DNA from: Parelaphostrongylus tenuis
Taxonomy: Eukaryota > Nematoda > Chromadorea > Rhabditida > Metastrongylidae
Assembly (NCBI GenBank): GCA_019055375.1
Contig: JAHQIW010000630.1
Location: 1 to 64,000, forward strand
Direction of reading: 5' to 3'
DNA length: 64,000 nucleotides
Below are positions 32,460-44,304 of this stretch, one piece after another (within the stretch, counting starts at the first letter, position 1; the number at the start of each line of letters is the position of its first letter). The notes below the pieces were generated by a model that saw only the letters and a list, made by a program, of their open reading frames with translations, searched no databases and was not told where the DNA came from. The translations under genes were made by a program, and so were the position numbers.

Positions 32460-34030
32460 AGATTATTCCTAAGATGCTATTCAAACGCTTTACTTGGAGC
32501 ATACCCTGTGCAACGCAAACGGAATACCGACAGACGAACGGAGACGTGGCAAGCGGAGGCTTCTGCCCGGTTCTTTTGCATAGAGTGAACAGTAGCGATG
32601 TATTTTGAAGACATCTTCCTAATCATATGATTACGAGTGCTTTAATAGTTTTTCACAAAAACCGACTTGTTAAGCATCTTTGGTAGTGTGATTAAAGTGG
32701 AGCGTCGAGATCAAGTTCGATTTTGCAAAAAAACTCATTTGCATGATCAACATCTTTATACTCTCTAGCTTTATAGAAGTCCACTGCAATGACATCTTTC
32801 ATTTTGGTCACCAACATCGGGCTGTTTACAATGCACATGGTCCGCTGAAGGTAAGGTACAATTTTAATCTAGGGGCATTTGAATGATGTGAAGAAAAGTA
32901 CAAGTACGAGCTTCCTCACGCGAGTTGAGATCTAGGCCGTCGAGGCTGTATGTACAACTCACATTGTCAATATTACATTTGGCTAGAGAATCATTGATGA
33001 TGAACGTATGGCGCGGCGGAGATGGGAGTCATTAAGATAAAAGTCAGAATTCATCAGCCGCCATCGACGAACTTCAAATTATCAATTATTGCCGACGCAT
33101 TCATTTATAGCCGTTGGAGAGCTAGCAAAGCAATCAGGCATAACTATATATCGAGAAACGCTAATGAAGGAAATGGAAACTAAAAGAAGGAAACGCGATA
33201 AGATTCTACGAACTGAAGCAAAACGAAAGGAATAATTGTGATGACTGCTCCCTTACGCTTCTGGGCATAAAAATCACCTATTTCCAGCCAGCATTACGAA
33301 GTGAGACGGAAATTATATCGTATGCTATAGTCAAAGAGCTTTTATTGACGTTTATGACAACTATGGAGCACTAAGATGCTCAACAAAGCATACTTACGAA
33401 GAGGAAAACGAAAAAGGTAATGATGGAAAAGGTTTAAAAAACAGAAAAGGTAATGACTTTTGATTCCTAAGTGACGAGTAGAATCACCTACAACAAATTC
33501 TTAATCTCTGTCAGAGCCACGCACATTAACTATTTCTGGGTGGACAACAGCACAGAGCGTCTGACAGCGTCGAAGAGAATGCATCCCTATCAGTGTTCGT
33601 CGACTAAGCAGAAGATCGGTTATACGTAAGAGCTCTATCAGACTCCGGAACTACAACAAACATGCGGAAGTAGTTGCTTCGTACTTCCAGTTAATAGACT
33701 AGCACTTCTGTCTAAGTGGTTTCTTCCAAGCTCCAGAGATAGAATGAGAGAAGGAAAAGGTAACGGTGTACTATTGTCGCTTATTTTTTTGCTTTAGTTC
33801 ATTTACATCGTTACACGAAATCAACCGGAACTATTGTTTGTTGGCATTTTCACTTCCGCCGTCTTGATTCAAATCAATTATTTGCTCTCGTATTACATTT
33901 TATACTCTCACATATTATGTTGTGAAAGATTCCGCACATTGTTTCACGTAGGTGCAGCTTTTCCACCGATCCCTTACCATACTTATAAATAAAGGAAATC
34001 GACATGGTGACAAGACATCGCCAAAGCTGT
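32460..34030. other. Intergenic, no supported gene
   Basis: Purine-rich patches with a short duplication (AAAAGGTAATGA at about 33412 and 33442). No coding block recognised. Confidence 0.35.
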
Positions 34031-34034
34031 CCAA

Positions 34035-34340
34035 CTACCGTATTGCAACGGATAATGAAGTCGTCGAGACGAGAGCAGCATACCTACTGATTCCTATGAA
34101 ACCTTTGTTTCGCTCATGATTGTTATCTCTTCGAAGAGTGCCAGTAAAGCAGAGACGATGGTCAATAAACTCAACGAAAAGTGAAAAAGCTACTACGGCT
34201 ATATCGAAGGAGCTCTTTTCGTAAAAACTCATGATGTAATGGTGGACAAAATAGAATGGATTGTTCTCTGATCGTGGAAAACACCTCGTACGTGTATCAC
34301 AGACGTTTAGTGAACATGGAGAATAACGATCGCTCAATCG
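34035..34340 (-). pseudogene. Possible RTE endonuclease-region fragment
   Basis: The minus-strand frame reads SSFDIAVVAFSL and then IDHRLCFTGTLRR. This resembles the DVAVVP...GSDHRLLRG end of the RTE apurinic-type endonuclease, in which the SDH motif is conserved; here Ser is replaced by Ile. It is decayed. Confidence 0.4.
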
Positions 34341-34439
34341 ATGGTCGATGTGGAGAACAACTTAAGGAAGAAATTACCCTGGAAAAGAAGAGCAGCAATG
34401 AGCCGCGTTCGGGCCTCTCAAAGAGGCTACGGACCAAAT

Positions 34440-35190
34440 AGCGGACATCAAACTGCGTACTCACTTTTTTTTTATTCAACAGTGCTCCTAGTATTCTGCT
34501 ATGCAGAGTAAACGTGGGCTCATTGTGGCACCGCGCCAAGATTACTGCAAACAACTCACGAGTGTTTGATTGATATCTTCTTAAACTTAGTCAGCACTCA
34601 AAACGTCCAGCCGGTTTGTGCGATTTCGATCACAAAAACCGATCCATCTTCGAGGTTTTAAAGAATAAACATCGGTGGTGAAGCACAGATGGCCGCTTCT
34701 ATAGCAAAAGAGCAAAAAACAGATTACCGATAGTGTAGAGAATATTGCGCGGCGATGCGTTTTTGCATTAAGACCGGAATTGAACATTAAGCACAGTTAG
34801 ACTCCATGAGAATGCACACCGCCTTCGGGAACAACAACTTACTCATGCGGCGGACTGCTCGTAACTAGAATCAATCAGCTGTACTCGAAGCTCCCGATGT
34901 TTTACAGATTGAGGTTTGATACTTGTACCAGCCACTATTCTAAAATTGAACAAACGCTATGGACGACGTTCACGAAAACATGAAACGACTAAAAAATGCA
35001 CTGGGGATTCGCACAACTTGTGAAGACGATTCGTCCACTATATAAGTTTGCAATGCAGCTGGCTGACTCAAGCGATTTAACCATCTTGGAAGAGAACTGT
35101 TCACAGAGTGTTCATGGAACCTACTTTTCTGTTTCCCCTGTCATATTTCATTATTTCATAAAATCAGGAATACAAGAAGCTCTGGGTGAG
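34440..35190. other. Intergenic, no supported gene
   Basis: No exon-like or repeat signature recognised. Confidence 0.35.
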
Positions 35191-35193
35191 ATA

Positions 35194-36087
35194 TTAGGTG
35201 TACAAATATGACTTCGCCGTTTTTTCTTGCTGCAATAATAGTAAAAAGCTAGATATGTAATTTCCTTTTTTAGGTGCCTTGGAACGCTAATTATCTATGT
35301 GTTTTTTACACGCAGAATATTTTGTATAATGTTTAATATAGAATCTTGAAAATGACGAATTTTGTACCCGCGATAAACGTCATTTGCAAAAAATTTACTT
35401 TGAAGATTTAGTGACCAGATGTAATTGAAATTGCTTGACAATAATATCGTTCAAGTGTACAATTTCCTGCAAATATTTTAGCTTACCACTTCCATATACT
35501 TGCGTTTAGATTGAGCTGTCGTGGGACAAATTCGCTTAAGACTCATGCACGAATGGCGAGTAGAGGAACAATGCTAGTGGAACGGCGTCACAGTTAATGG
35601 AGCTTGGAGCAAAACCAAATGTTTTCAAGAAAATGCGTAATTGAACGATATCAAGGTCACGCAATTTCATTGCAAAAATCGTGTTGTTGATCTAAAAACC
35701 ACACAAACTTTGGAATTTTGCTGCATGATAACGCTCGACTTCATGTTGCACGACTGGTCGAAAACGTCATGAAAGAGCTGGGGTGGAAGGTTTTACAAGG
35801 CCTTACCGTATCCGCAATATTATTCCGACATTGTGCCATCACATTACCACTTGAAAATACGTAAATCAAATTGCAAATCAACAAATTTTAAAAAATGGCG
35901 TTTTTAGAGTGCAAAAGTAGTTATCTTCAAAATCCTATATAAACCATCATATAAAATTTTTTGTATATAAAATTCATTCAGATAGATGGCGCTTTCGGCA
36001 CACTTCCAGACGGAGAGAAAGAAATTGCATGTCTTTATTTTCTATTATGACAATAAAAAAACGGCGGAGTTATATTCATGCACATAA
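35194..36087 (+). mobile_element. Mariner-type DNA transposon, decayed (copy 1)
   Basis: Terminal inverted repeats: TTAGGTGTACAAATATGACT at 35194, and on the other strand TTATGTGCATGAATATAACT from 36087. TA lies on both sides (35192-35193 and 36088-36089). Inside, the plus strand encodes LLHDNARLHVARLVENVMKE and LGWKVLQ, the second catalytic Asp region and downstream helix of a mariner transposase. Stops and frameshifts abound. Same family as 46864-47837. Confidence 0.75.
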
Positions 36088-36089
36088 TA

Positions 36090-38370
36090 GAAATACGAGA
36101 GTATAACGCACCAAAGCGTAATTAGATTAAGACCGGAAGTAAGCATATGGCATAGTTTAGTGGACAGCAGATATTGCTTGATGTTTAAATTGTACGACAA
36201 CATGTATTATGGCTCCCAAGGCCTCGCCAGACGCACTAATTTAGAGTGACCAGCTGCTATATTTGTGCCTTTGTGTTTATCACGGGAATACGGTCAACGT
36301 GAAGCAGTGCATCATGGATATGACTACCCCAAGATGCGAGGCAGATCTCATAATAATAAGTCATTGACAATAACGTCAATATATTGAAATACACGAGTCG
36401 GCGAGGAATTACTTTGTACTCCGATTCACCTGGACATCTTCTGCTCAATGTTGTTGACTTTCAAGACTTATAGGCAAGCTGTCGCTTATTTTAAGGAAAT
36501 AATCTCGTCCAGTCATCAACTCGACAGATAACCTGGCGCCTACATGATCATTTGTGCTAAGATGTCATTTGTCAATAGAATGAGAATTTAATAAAAAAGA
36601 AAGTGTGCTTCTATGTGGATTCATAAAGTTTGAGCACTAAGCTAGGCGGATTATGTATGTTCTTGTTTACGTTTCGTGAGCTCAAAAACTTGGAACTCCA
36701 TATCAATAACGCGTCTTTCATAGGTATAAATGTGGAAATGTCGATGGTCTTCAGATCTAACTAAGAAGGTGCGATATGATTTGAGATATGTTGGTGCAAA
36801 CTTGAGCGACTATTAATGTCATGCCCATTGCACTGTGTTCAATACATCTCTAGAAGAATGTGATAAACGTCAAAAGAGTTTGAGCATCAAGTCGGCTCCA
36901 GTAACCTTGAAAAAGTATCTCAGAAGAAAACAAAATCAACGGGAGGGACACAATAGGCGAGAGTTCGACTCAGAGTGCATAAGATGTGAATGAGTGTATT
37001 TCAAAGCACACTCATCGTCTCTTGGGATAACCACCATTTAGGTTAAACGAGTTCTTTTTTAAGTGCTACAAAAAATTAATTCTCGATAGAACAAAGCCCA
37101 TTATTCGCTCTTCGAAGACTGACAGAATGATCATATCAGATTGTAAGAAGTCGATGAATGAAATTTGTTAAACTGGTGATGATCACAACGTCATCGATAA
37201 GCTAAAATCAGTTGGTGAGATTAGATAATACTAGGTCGTTTGGCGATCCAGTATTACTAGGTTGTTCGGAAATCACAATCGCATTTCAGTGTATAGTTTT
37301 AAAGTGCAATCGTTGATTGGTCAAGAGTTCATCAACTGAAGCAAAAATCCTAGAATTCACACATCTTCCAAACGGAAGATAAATGTGATATGTCAGTTTC
37401 ATAGAATGCTAGATTTCTGGAGACGATGGTTTTGCACAATATTACATGGAGTCCACTTTGCCGTGATATACAATAAATAGTACGACAATCAAAAAGACTT
37501 TGCCAAAACATATGCAAAAAATATGAACTCAGAAATCCGTCTATATTCTGACACCTCAGCACAAACGCGTCCTATTAGTCAAAATTATTGTATATTCATG
37601 GTAGCCTTTTACGGAAAAAAATTCTTTAATTCTCATCTGCAGCGAAAACCTAAGGGGCCTAAACGAGCGTTTAAATTAAGAGCAAGGTCAATCTAGTCGG
37701 AGGCTATTCTATTGAACACTATATAAGATCCACTACTAGAGAAACTCATCAAGCAAATATTTGTCTTCTCCACAACTAAACAGAGCGCCGCATGCTTTAT
37801 TATTGATGTAATTACTATACTCTTCTGCTGTGTGAGTCTCAGAGCTTCTTCCGCTAAGTCAGCTATCATGGATTCGTGAAACATGATTTTCTTCAGATGC
37901 TACCTTATTTTGGCTACTAGCTGGCAGGTTCCCAGTATCTATCGCATGATTTTTCTGAATATCATAACGTATGATAAGGTCGATCCTCTTTGCAATCCTA
38001 AGACAAATACGCGACTATAGATGTTCACAACAAGCAGAATTCACCTCTCAACAATAGTTGCAGACATGGTCCTATCAGTTTCCTAATCTTGAAGTTTCCA
38101 CAAAGTATTTGTTGAGCCTTAGCACGGCATTAAACTTACAACTACAAAAGTACTCTACGCATTTCAAACCATGCCTTTTAGCTACATTTTAAAACTAACC
38201 ATTGAGATCGGAAATGTACTCAAAATCTCTCAAATCTAAGATTTGAATTACTGCCTGCATATAATATAACGCCAGGGTATGGTGTGAAATATCGCCACAA
38301 TAACGCTGAGACGCAGACGCGATATCGCAGTGATTAGTGTTGTATTCAGGAAATAAAGTGAAAACAGGAA
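36090..38370. other. Intergenic, no supported gene
   Basis: A 63-codon minus-strand frame (37884-37693, starting MFHESMIADLAEEALRL) looks protein-like but lacks splice or domain support. Nothing else seen. Confidence 0.35.
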
Positions 38371-38374
38371 CTGG

Positions 38375-38465
38375 TTTGATCTCCGTCCTAACACTCTCCT
38401 GCGATCAAATGGCAAAGTCTCAGCCCAACTCCTAGATTGTGAGGAGAATCGTATCGAGCATGACA
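38375..38465 (+). mobile_element. Partial SINE (family S)
   Basis: CTCCGTCCTAACACTCTCCT and GATTGTGAGGAGAATCGTAT align with the centre of the copy at 1976-2250. The head and tail are missing. Confidence 0.4.
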
Positions 38466-38469
38466 CATG

Positions 38470-39690
38470 AAGTGATCGAAAACCTCTGTGGAGAATGAAT
38501 ACGACGGTACAAATTGATGCAGGAAAAATGATACCAGTACAATGAATTGTGGTGACGGCCCTTTTAAATAAACTAACGCCAAGGTGCGAGCAAAAGTTGA
38601 AAATTGTAGTTGTGGGTTATGCACTTAAACAGCTACTACCTTTCCTGGGCAACACGCTCTCGTATGACGCCATTGAGATCCTCGCTCTGCCTTTCTCCTC
38701 AGTTGTGTTTGTCTGAAGATAAAATTATCATTTCAAACATAGCTATACCTAACAGGAATTTCATATTGGTTAGCGCCTTCTATGCCAGGCCTATTGACGG
38801 GTGATTAATAACACTCAGGAATAAGTGGAGACATCGAGATAACGATAGACCGAGGACCTCAATGGAGTCGTTCGCGCGAGCACGCGTTGCTCTGCAAAGG
38901 AATAGTAGTGACATTAGTCCATGACTCACAAGTATCAAGCACCAAATTTTGATCGTTTCTCAGCATCACTGTGGTTATAAAGATCTCAGGCTTAATGAAT
39001 CTTCGACTATCTAACAACCATGGATACACGGGGACGCTGAGGTAAATAGCACACTCATGACTCCACTATTTTTTTGCAGCCCATTGGGTCTTAGGTGGCA
39101 CATTATGCCATCGTTCGTCATGTCGCGCTGCAATGGATGCGTGGGAATTTATTCAGTAAATTGAGATTTTGAAGGGACACTATCATTATTAACTGACGGA
39201 ATGCCAGAGAAGAAACTTATGTGAAGGTTTTATTTAGTAATTTCATGTGCTCCTCAATCAGAACCACGAGTTTGGTGATAGACAATTTATCTACTACAAT
39301 GTAGACTATACAATAGAGGTAACTGCATCGGCTTACGATTCGGAGGTTTCACCTTCTTCAGAGCTCGGAAAAATCAAATTTATGTGCAGTCCGCTCAGTC
39401 AAACACTTTCATGACGAAAGTAGATATATCATGATACGAAAATTGTCAAGTCGTGCAGTAATCAGTTTTCATCAAAAACTCACCGCTTCATTTTCCAGTC
39501 CACCAAGTCAATATGTAGACCAGACGCACCGAGTCTTACATAGGCGAGGTGCATGCTTGTCTCAAATTCACGACAATCGATCTGAGATGTGGCGTGAAAT
39601 CACGAATGATCACGAAGCACTCATTCACAGCGATTTATATTTGAATTTTTTTATTGATTCAAAGCGCTAACGGTTTCCTAGTGTGAAGAA
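38470..39690. other. Intergenic; one decayed hammerhead-like segment
   Basis: On the minus strand at about 39327-39362, CTGAAGA is followed almost at once by GGTGAAACCTCCG, so stem II has been deleted. The 79-codon plus frame at 39431-39670 has no recognised domain. Confidence 0.35.
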
Positions 39691-39696
39691 CGCGCA

Positions 39697-40165
39697 AGCG
39701 TCGAAAAATGTGGTAATTATTATTTGAATCAACGTATCATTGGTCGAGCGCATGTGGCGCAGTGGTTAGAGGTGCCCTGCGTCGCACACAAGGTCACCGG
39801 TTCGATCTCGCGCTCATGGCTCACCAAGCCATCCATCCTTCTGGGGTCGGTAAATTGGTACCGAGGCAGGCCTCAGACTTGTCTGGGAGGATAAGCAGCA
39901 CTGACTCGGTTCAGCGGGAGGCCACCGCGAGTCATTGTAAAGGCCAGATGTGCATTCAATCACCTCAAACAGAAATTGAAGGCGAATGCATGGCGCATCC
40001 CTCAGGGATTGATCAACGCCGAAAGCTTTATCCTTTATCCTTTTATCATTGGTCTGTTGAGGGCACTTGTACAACCCGATACACGTGTTTCAGCCTTGAC
40101 AACCACAAGTGCCCATAACAGGCCACGTGAGATGTTGGCTCAGATAATTTATCGATATATTGAAA
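39697..40165. mobile_element. Foldback element A5, arm interrupted by a SINE
   Basis: The left flank TAATTATTATTTGAATCAAC and the right flank TGTTGAGGGCACTTGTACAA, with ACCCGATACACGTGTTTCAG, read as one continuous family A arm once the SINE at 39746-40043 is removed. The opposite arm begins AAGTGCCCATAACAGGCCAC. Confidence 0.6.
39746..40043 (+). mobile_element. tRNA-derived SINE (family G), full-length, with 11-bp target duplication
   Basis: TATCATTGGTC occurs immediately before (39735-39745) and after (40044-40054) a 298-bp insert. The head GTGGCGCAGTGGTTAGAGG and GGTTCGATCTCG are tRNA-like D and T arms, and GAGCGC pairs with GCGCTC as the acceptor stem. The body has CTGGGGTCGGTAAATTGGTA and CAGACTTGTCTGGGAGG, and the tail is TTTATCC repeats. 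The long open frames across it (39762-40118) are incidental. Decayed relatives lie at 11815-12085 and 44099-44300. Confidence 0.85.
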
Positions 40166-40169
40166 TTTG

Positions 40170-41685
40170 AGCTTGGTCTTAAGCAAACGCTTGAGACGAA
40201 CGGTGAAATATGTCGGAAAATCTCCTATGATTTAACGAGAAAACAATATCGTTGCTGAGCATGACATAGTTTCAAGTGTTATACGACATTTGTTTCCTGC
40301 TCGAGAAATGCCGATTTTGGCACTCAGCTTGGTTTCTGAATGAACCTTTGTACAATACCTTATTAACAAAAAAAGATAACGTTTTGCTTTCGGAGTGCGC
40401 TGTTTCACCATCACAACAAATTTATGTGGTATTATTCAGTGAATTCTAAGAATACTTTACCATTATCCAAAAATAGATTAATATGGAGGGGTTTCTATTA
40501 ACGCATTTTTAGTGAAAAAACCCTAATTGCTTTAGAAATCATTTCTTTTAGTGCCAAAGCTGCAGAGTTAGGTAGAGAAGGCATTTCGAACTCTTTTCCA
40601 TACTTTTCACAGCTAATTGTGTGAGAGTATTTTAGGAACACATTTTCCACAATGAACGACTTCTAAAATTAATTTATATGCAAACGTTTTTAGTATGTGG
40701 CCGAATCAAGTTTTGGTACTGTTGCCATTTAATTCAATCGAGTACTTCTTTGGAAAAAAAGTAGCAATGAATAATGTTTGTATCAGAATATTAGTGGATA
40801 GTATGAGAAGTTGTCACCCATAATACAATAGAACAAAGCCTGTCCACAACTCTATGGAAGTCACTTCCTGAAGCTCACTAAATATAAAAGATTACTCCGA
40901 ATTATCAATGGAGTGGCATGGTATTGCAATGTACAGTATCAATTTTTACAAACAATTCAATGTTCTGTAATAATTTTGGTACGTTTTAGCCAAAAATAGC
41001 ATTTCTGAAGTATTTTCTATCAAATTTAGCCATTTGATGACAATTAATCTCTGTTTGGTAATACCTAAATTTAATTGGAAAACTATCAAAGGGCCATTGT
41101 ATTCGGCTGCGCTCACCGCGCGATCCCGTCGCCTAAAGTATCAAACATCAAAGTGGGATTCAAAGAGTCAGATACTGACTAGTCCTCGATAAGTGTAACA
41201 ATTTGAGAGCTAAGGTATGAAAACATAGAAAAAAACACTGCTCTGCTCCTTCAATAGCTAATATATTCCAGCAGTTCACATTGAGGTACATTGCCGTCAT
41301 CCGTAATTATATTCCACCCTTAGGGGAGAACGTATTTCTTGGTTTTTCTAGAGTTTCAGCAATCATTCAAGATTAGAGTTTGTAGAAGGTCTTTTGACAG
41401 ACTTTTGATAATAATCGATGGCATAAATCTGAATGATTTTGAAGCTAAATGTGCTTTTTGAGAAGCTTTTCGTGGAACTCTTGAAGAACGAGATCACTCT
41501 TCTCACTCCTCGGCTAAGGGTGCTTGGACTCAGGCTTAGCAATGCGTCAATTCAGTAATATAAAATGAAACTTGAAATCTCAAACCTACTGAACAAGTTT
41601 TCTCCTGCATTTCTAGTACAAAATTTTGAAACTTTTGCAGAACAGAGAGAAAAATTCAAGTGTGTAGCGAATGTAGCGTTTTTGA
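40170..41685. other. Intergenic, no supported gene
   Basis: AT-rich; no exon-like block or repeat family recognised. Confidence 0.4.
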
Positions 41686-41689
41686 GGCG

Positions 41690-41905
41690 GCTTTACGATC
41701 GCTGAGCGCATCGCGATTTCGAGCGATCAAGAGCGCCAAAGGTGAAAAATAATTCTTCTTTTAGCTGCTACAACGCGCTAATGAAGCCTTGTCAGTTACA
41801 AGCGCAGTATTGAACTTGTCAAGAATTAGGCTTCTGTGTGGTACTAGAAGTCTAAAAGAAAAGCTCTGTCCAACAAAAAATGAGCCGAGTGTGAAACGCA
41901 ATATA
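41690..41905 (+). repeat. Dispersed 150-170-bp repeat
   Basis: GTGAAAAATAATTCTTCTTT with TAGCTGCTACAACGCGCTAA at about 41731, and GAGTGTGAAACGCAATATAA at about 41886, about 155 bp apart. Confidence 0.45.
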
Positions 41906-41909
41906 ATGT

Positions 41910-42480
41910 CTGCCACCATAACACATTGAAACGCTCATTTCAAAAATGAAGTACAACATTGAAGTTCTAGAGGATTGATCTATTGAATAATCACTAGAAC
42001 TTCTAAAGGCAGAAAACGCAATGTCCCGAACTGGTCGGAAATAATTTGAATGATGGAAAAATACTACTATTTGTTTGGGATCCAAGATTTATAAGCTGCT
42101 AATTCATTATCGTTGATGCGGAATGAATCGAAATTCTCACTCGGAAGTTTCACTTAGATGATCAACTGAGTGCTAGATTTTAGAGAAATATAAGTACAAG
42201 ACATTTTAGTAAATTAGATGCTAATCTTCTTAGATTGAACGATAAGCAGTTCCGAAAGACAGTAGTTGTAGGTGTGATGTAAGGCAAAGGTGCCCTTTCA
42301 CGAAGTAACCACGACTAATCAAAAATAAGAGAACTACAAATTAAGTGCTCTCAGAAGATTTTAATAAGAAGAAATAAAGAAAGTGGTGCAAAATGACGAG
42401 AGATAAGGTGTCTAGTATTCACAAAGCCTTTAGGTATATCCCATGCATCCAACTGCATTGAGTATCACAGAAATGTTATA
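41910..42480. other. Intergenic, no gene seen
   Basis: No recognisable coding block; flanked by repeats. Confidence 0.4.
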
Positions 42481-42484
42481 CCTT

Positions 42485-42985
42485 TCTTTTCTAGTGTTTC
42501 CTCAAGGCCACGCTCAAATTTCAATACGCTGAATAATCATTCTTTGAGCCACGCATGCGGTCTGTTATAGGGCAACATATAGAACCCGATACACGTGTTT
42601 CGACCTTGAAAGTATCATCTGTCAGGAGGTAGTCTTCGTCTTTTGCTAATCCTCTAGGGGTGCTGCAGCCCCTATACTAAGAGTAGGCGACGACGAACAC
42701 CGTCCATTAAGTGAAATTATCATTGAATGGGCAGTGTTTACACTCAGTTCCTCTTGGCTGTATCGTTAATATATCATACCTTTCATTTCGAGTGTTCTCT
42801 TCGTCACGTCGCCTACTCTTAGTATAGAGGACTGCAGCACCACAATAAGATTGGCAAAAGACGAAGGGTACCGCCCGACTGATGAGACCATCAAGGTCGA
42901 AACACGTGCATCGAGCTCTTTAAGTTGCCCTATAACCGACCACATGCGTGGCTCGAAAAATGATTATCAGGCATGTCGCAGAAAT
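42485..42985. mobile_element. Foldback element A3, long symmetrical copy
   Basis: Outer arms: AATCATTCTTTGAGCCACGC against GCGTGGCTCGAAAAATGATT. The inner sequence CCTATACTAAGAGTAGGCGA (about 42679) is inverted at TCGCCTACTCTTAGTATAGA (about 42812), so the whole element is palindromic, unlike A1 where the inner segment is single. The left-arm ribozyme is disrupted by an insertion in stem II; the right-arm one is near-intact. Confidence 0.75.
42874..42915 (+). ncRNA. Hammerhead-like motif with perfect stem II
   Basis: CCCGA, CTGATGA, stem II GACC/GGTC around ATCAA, GAA, ACACGTGC and A, then TCGAG. The only core change is U16.1 to C, giving GCA at the cleavage site, which would be expected to block cleavage. 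Confidence 0.55.
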
Positions 42986-42989
42986 AGCT

Positions 42990-44095
42990 GAATGCACATC
43001 TGACATTTACAGTTACTTAGAGCGCTTACTGATGTACCAAGCCAGTGCTCTATTCTCCGAAGCGCACCGGGCATCATTTGTTGACCCCGGAGAAGTGGAG
43101 ACTAGATTTGCTCATGTTGTCATGTCGAACCTACGTCAAGTAACATATTGCACAATGTTTATAGCCACTACACAAAACGCGCTTGAAGATCACTCACTAC
43201 TACCAGTTATTCGCTTGTAAAAAACTGCATATATAGCCCATTTATCCATTTAAAATTGGAAACCGTGATTCAACCGCAAGACCAAGTATTTCTTCAAACA
43301 TGCTAAACCTGTGCGCTAGTGACAACTTGTTCTTTTTTTCCCTATGTTTGCCTGCTGGCACGTGTTACACACTAATTGGGGATGTTGAAATTGTTCGTTG
43401 GTTCTTTAATAAGCCTCGTACTCACCAAACCTCTCATCTCTTTGAAGTCATCATATTGATCTCAGATTTATCTAGGAGTACAGCAGCAGTGAAAGGAGCA
43501 ACGGCAACACATTCTACAAGCCAGGTATGATTTCAGAAATTCTTTAAAAATGTTTGGCAATGTCGTAAAACATTCTGGTGCCTTCAGGGGGTAGCCATAG
43601 CTGAGCGCTATTATCCCATTATCTTCCATATAATAACTAGACAAATCAGCTGGAAATAATCATGGCTGAAAACTTCAAGTATGTTTTCATCAGGTAGCGG
43701 ATATAAACAAAAACGACTGTCAACTCCGTCAAAAAGCTGGTATCAGGTTTCACGCGCCTCTTAACTATGAGTTTCTCACAATTCTTAGTGGAAATGGGAA
43801 TGCGATATTTTATACTGAAAAGCCGTAACTTTTCCGAGAAGTTTCGTTTTCGAAATTGTGATGGTCACCTATTCCATCTCATGTATGAATTAGCAACAAC
43901 AACAAAGCTCTGTTTCTGCTCCATTTATTCTCCTTGTTAATTCAGCCAATGACTTAGTGACACACAAAGTGTTACACATTTCCTTCAAAGACTGAGAACA
44001 CTGAATGACCGTGCATTAAATAAGGTGCAATTAGACAGTATCTTTTCACTGTCAAAATCTTAGAAAAGAATTTAACAATTTTAGGACATGCTCAT
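42990..44095. other. Intergenic with two open blocks, unrecognised
   Basis: Plus-strand frames at 42962-43220 and 43300-43530 look moderately protein-like. The second ends at a good donor (GTATGA at 43527). No domain or matching acceptor was found. Confidence 0.25.
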
Positions 44096-44098
44096 CCA

Positions 44099-44300
44099 AG
44101 ATGGGCAATTTAGCGCAATAGTCAGAGGTGTCCCTAAAAAGGTGGTCCTTGCTTCGGTCTTACCTCCGTGCAAACCACATCTTCTATCCATGTAATATCA
44201 TCGAATTAGCTCCAGACTCAGCTGAGAGAGTAAGATATGCTGAAGTGATGCATCGATAGGCTACCGCAAGTCGCGTGATGGGCCAAATAGGTATAATTTC
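44099..44300 (+). mobile_element. Decayed SINE (family G)
   Basis: TAGCGCAATAGTCAGAGGTG corresponds to the tRNA-like head of the copy at 39746, and GGCTACCGCAAGTCGCGTGA to part of its body. Heavily mutated. Confidence 0.45.
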
Positions 44301-44304
44301 ACAC

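Noticed and set aside
39762..40118. 118-codon plus frame and 86-codon minus frame at 39.8-40.1 kb
   Set aside because: Both lie across the family G SINE, whose boundaries are set by an 11-bp duplication; no protein family recognised.
42948..43530. Two protein-like frames after foldback A3
   Set aside because: At this base composition frames of 60-90 codons are expected by chance; only one good splice site, no domain.
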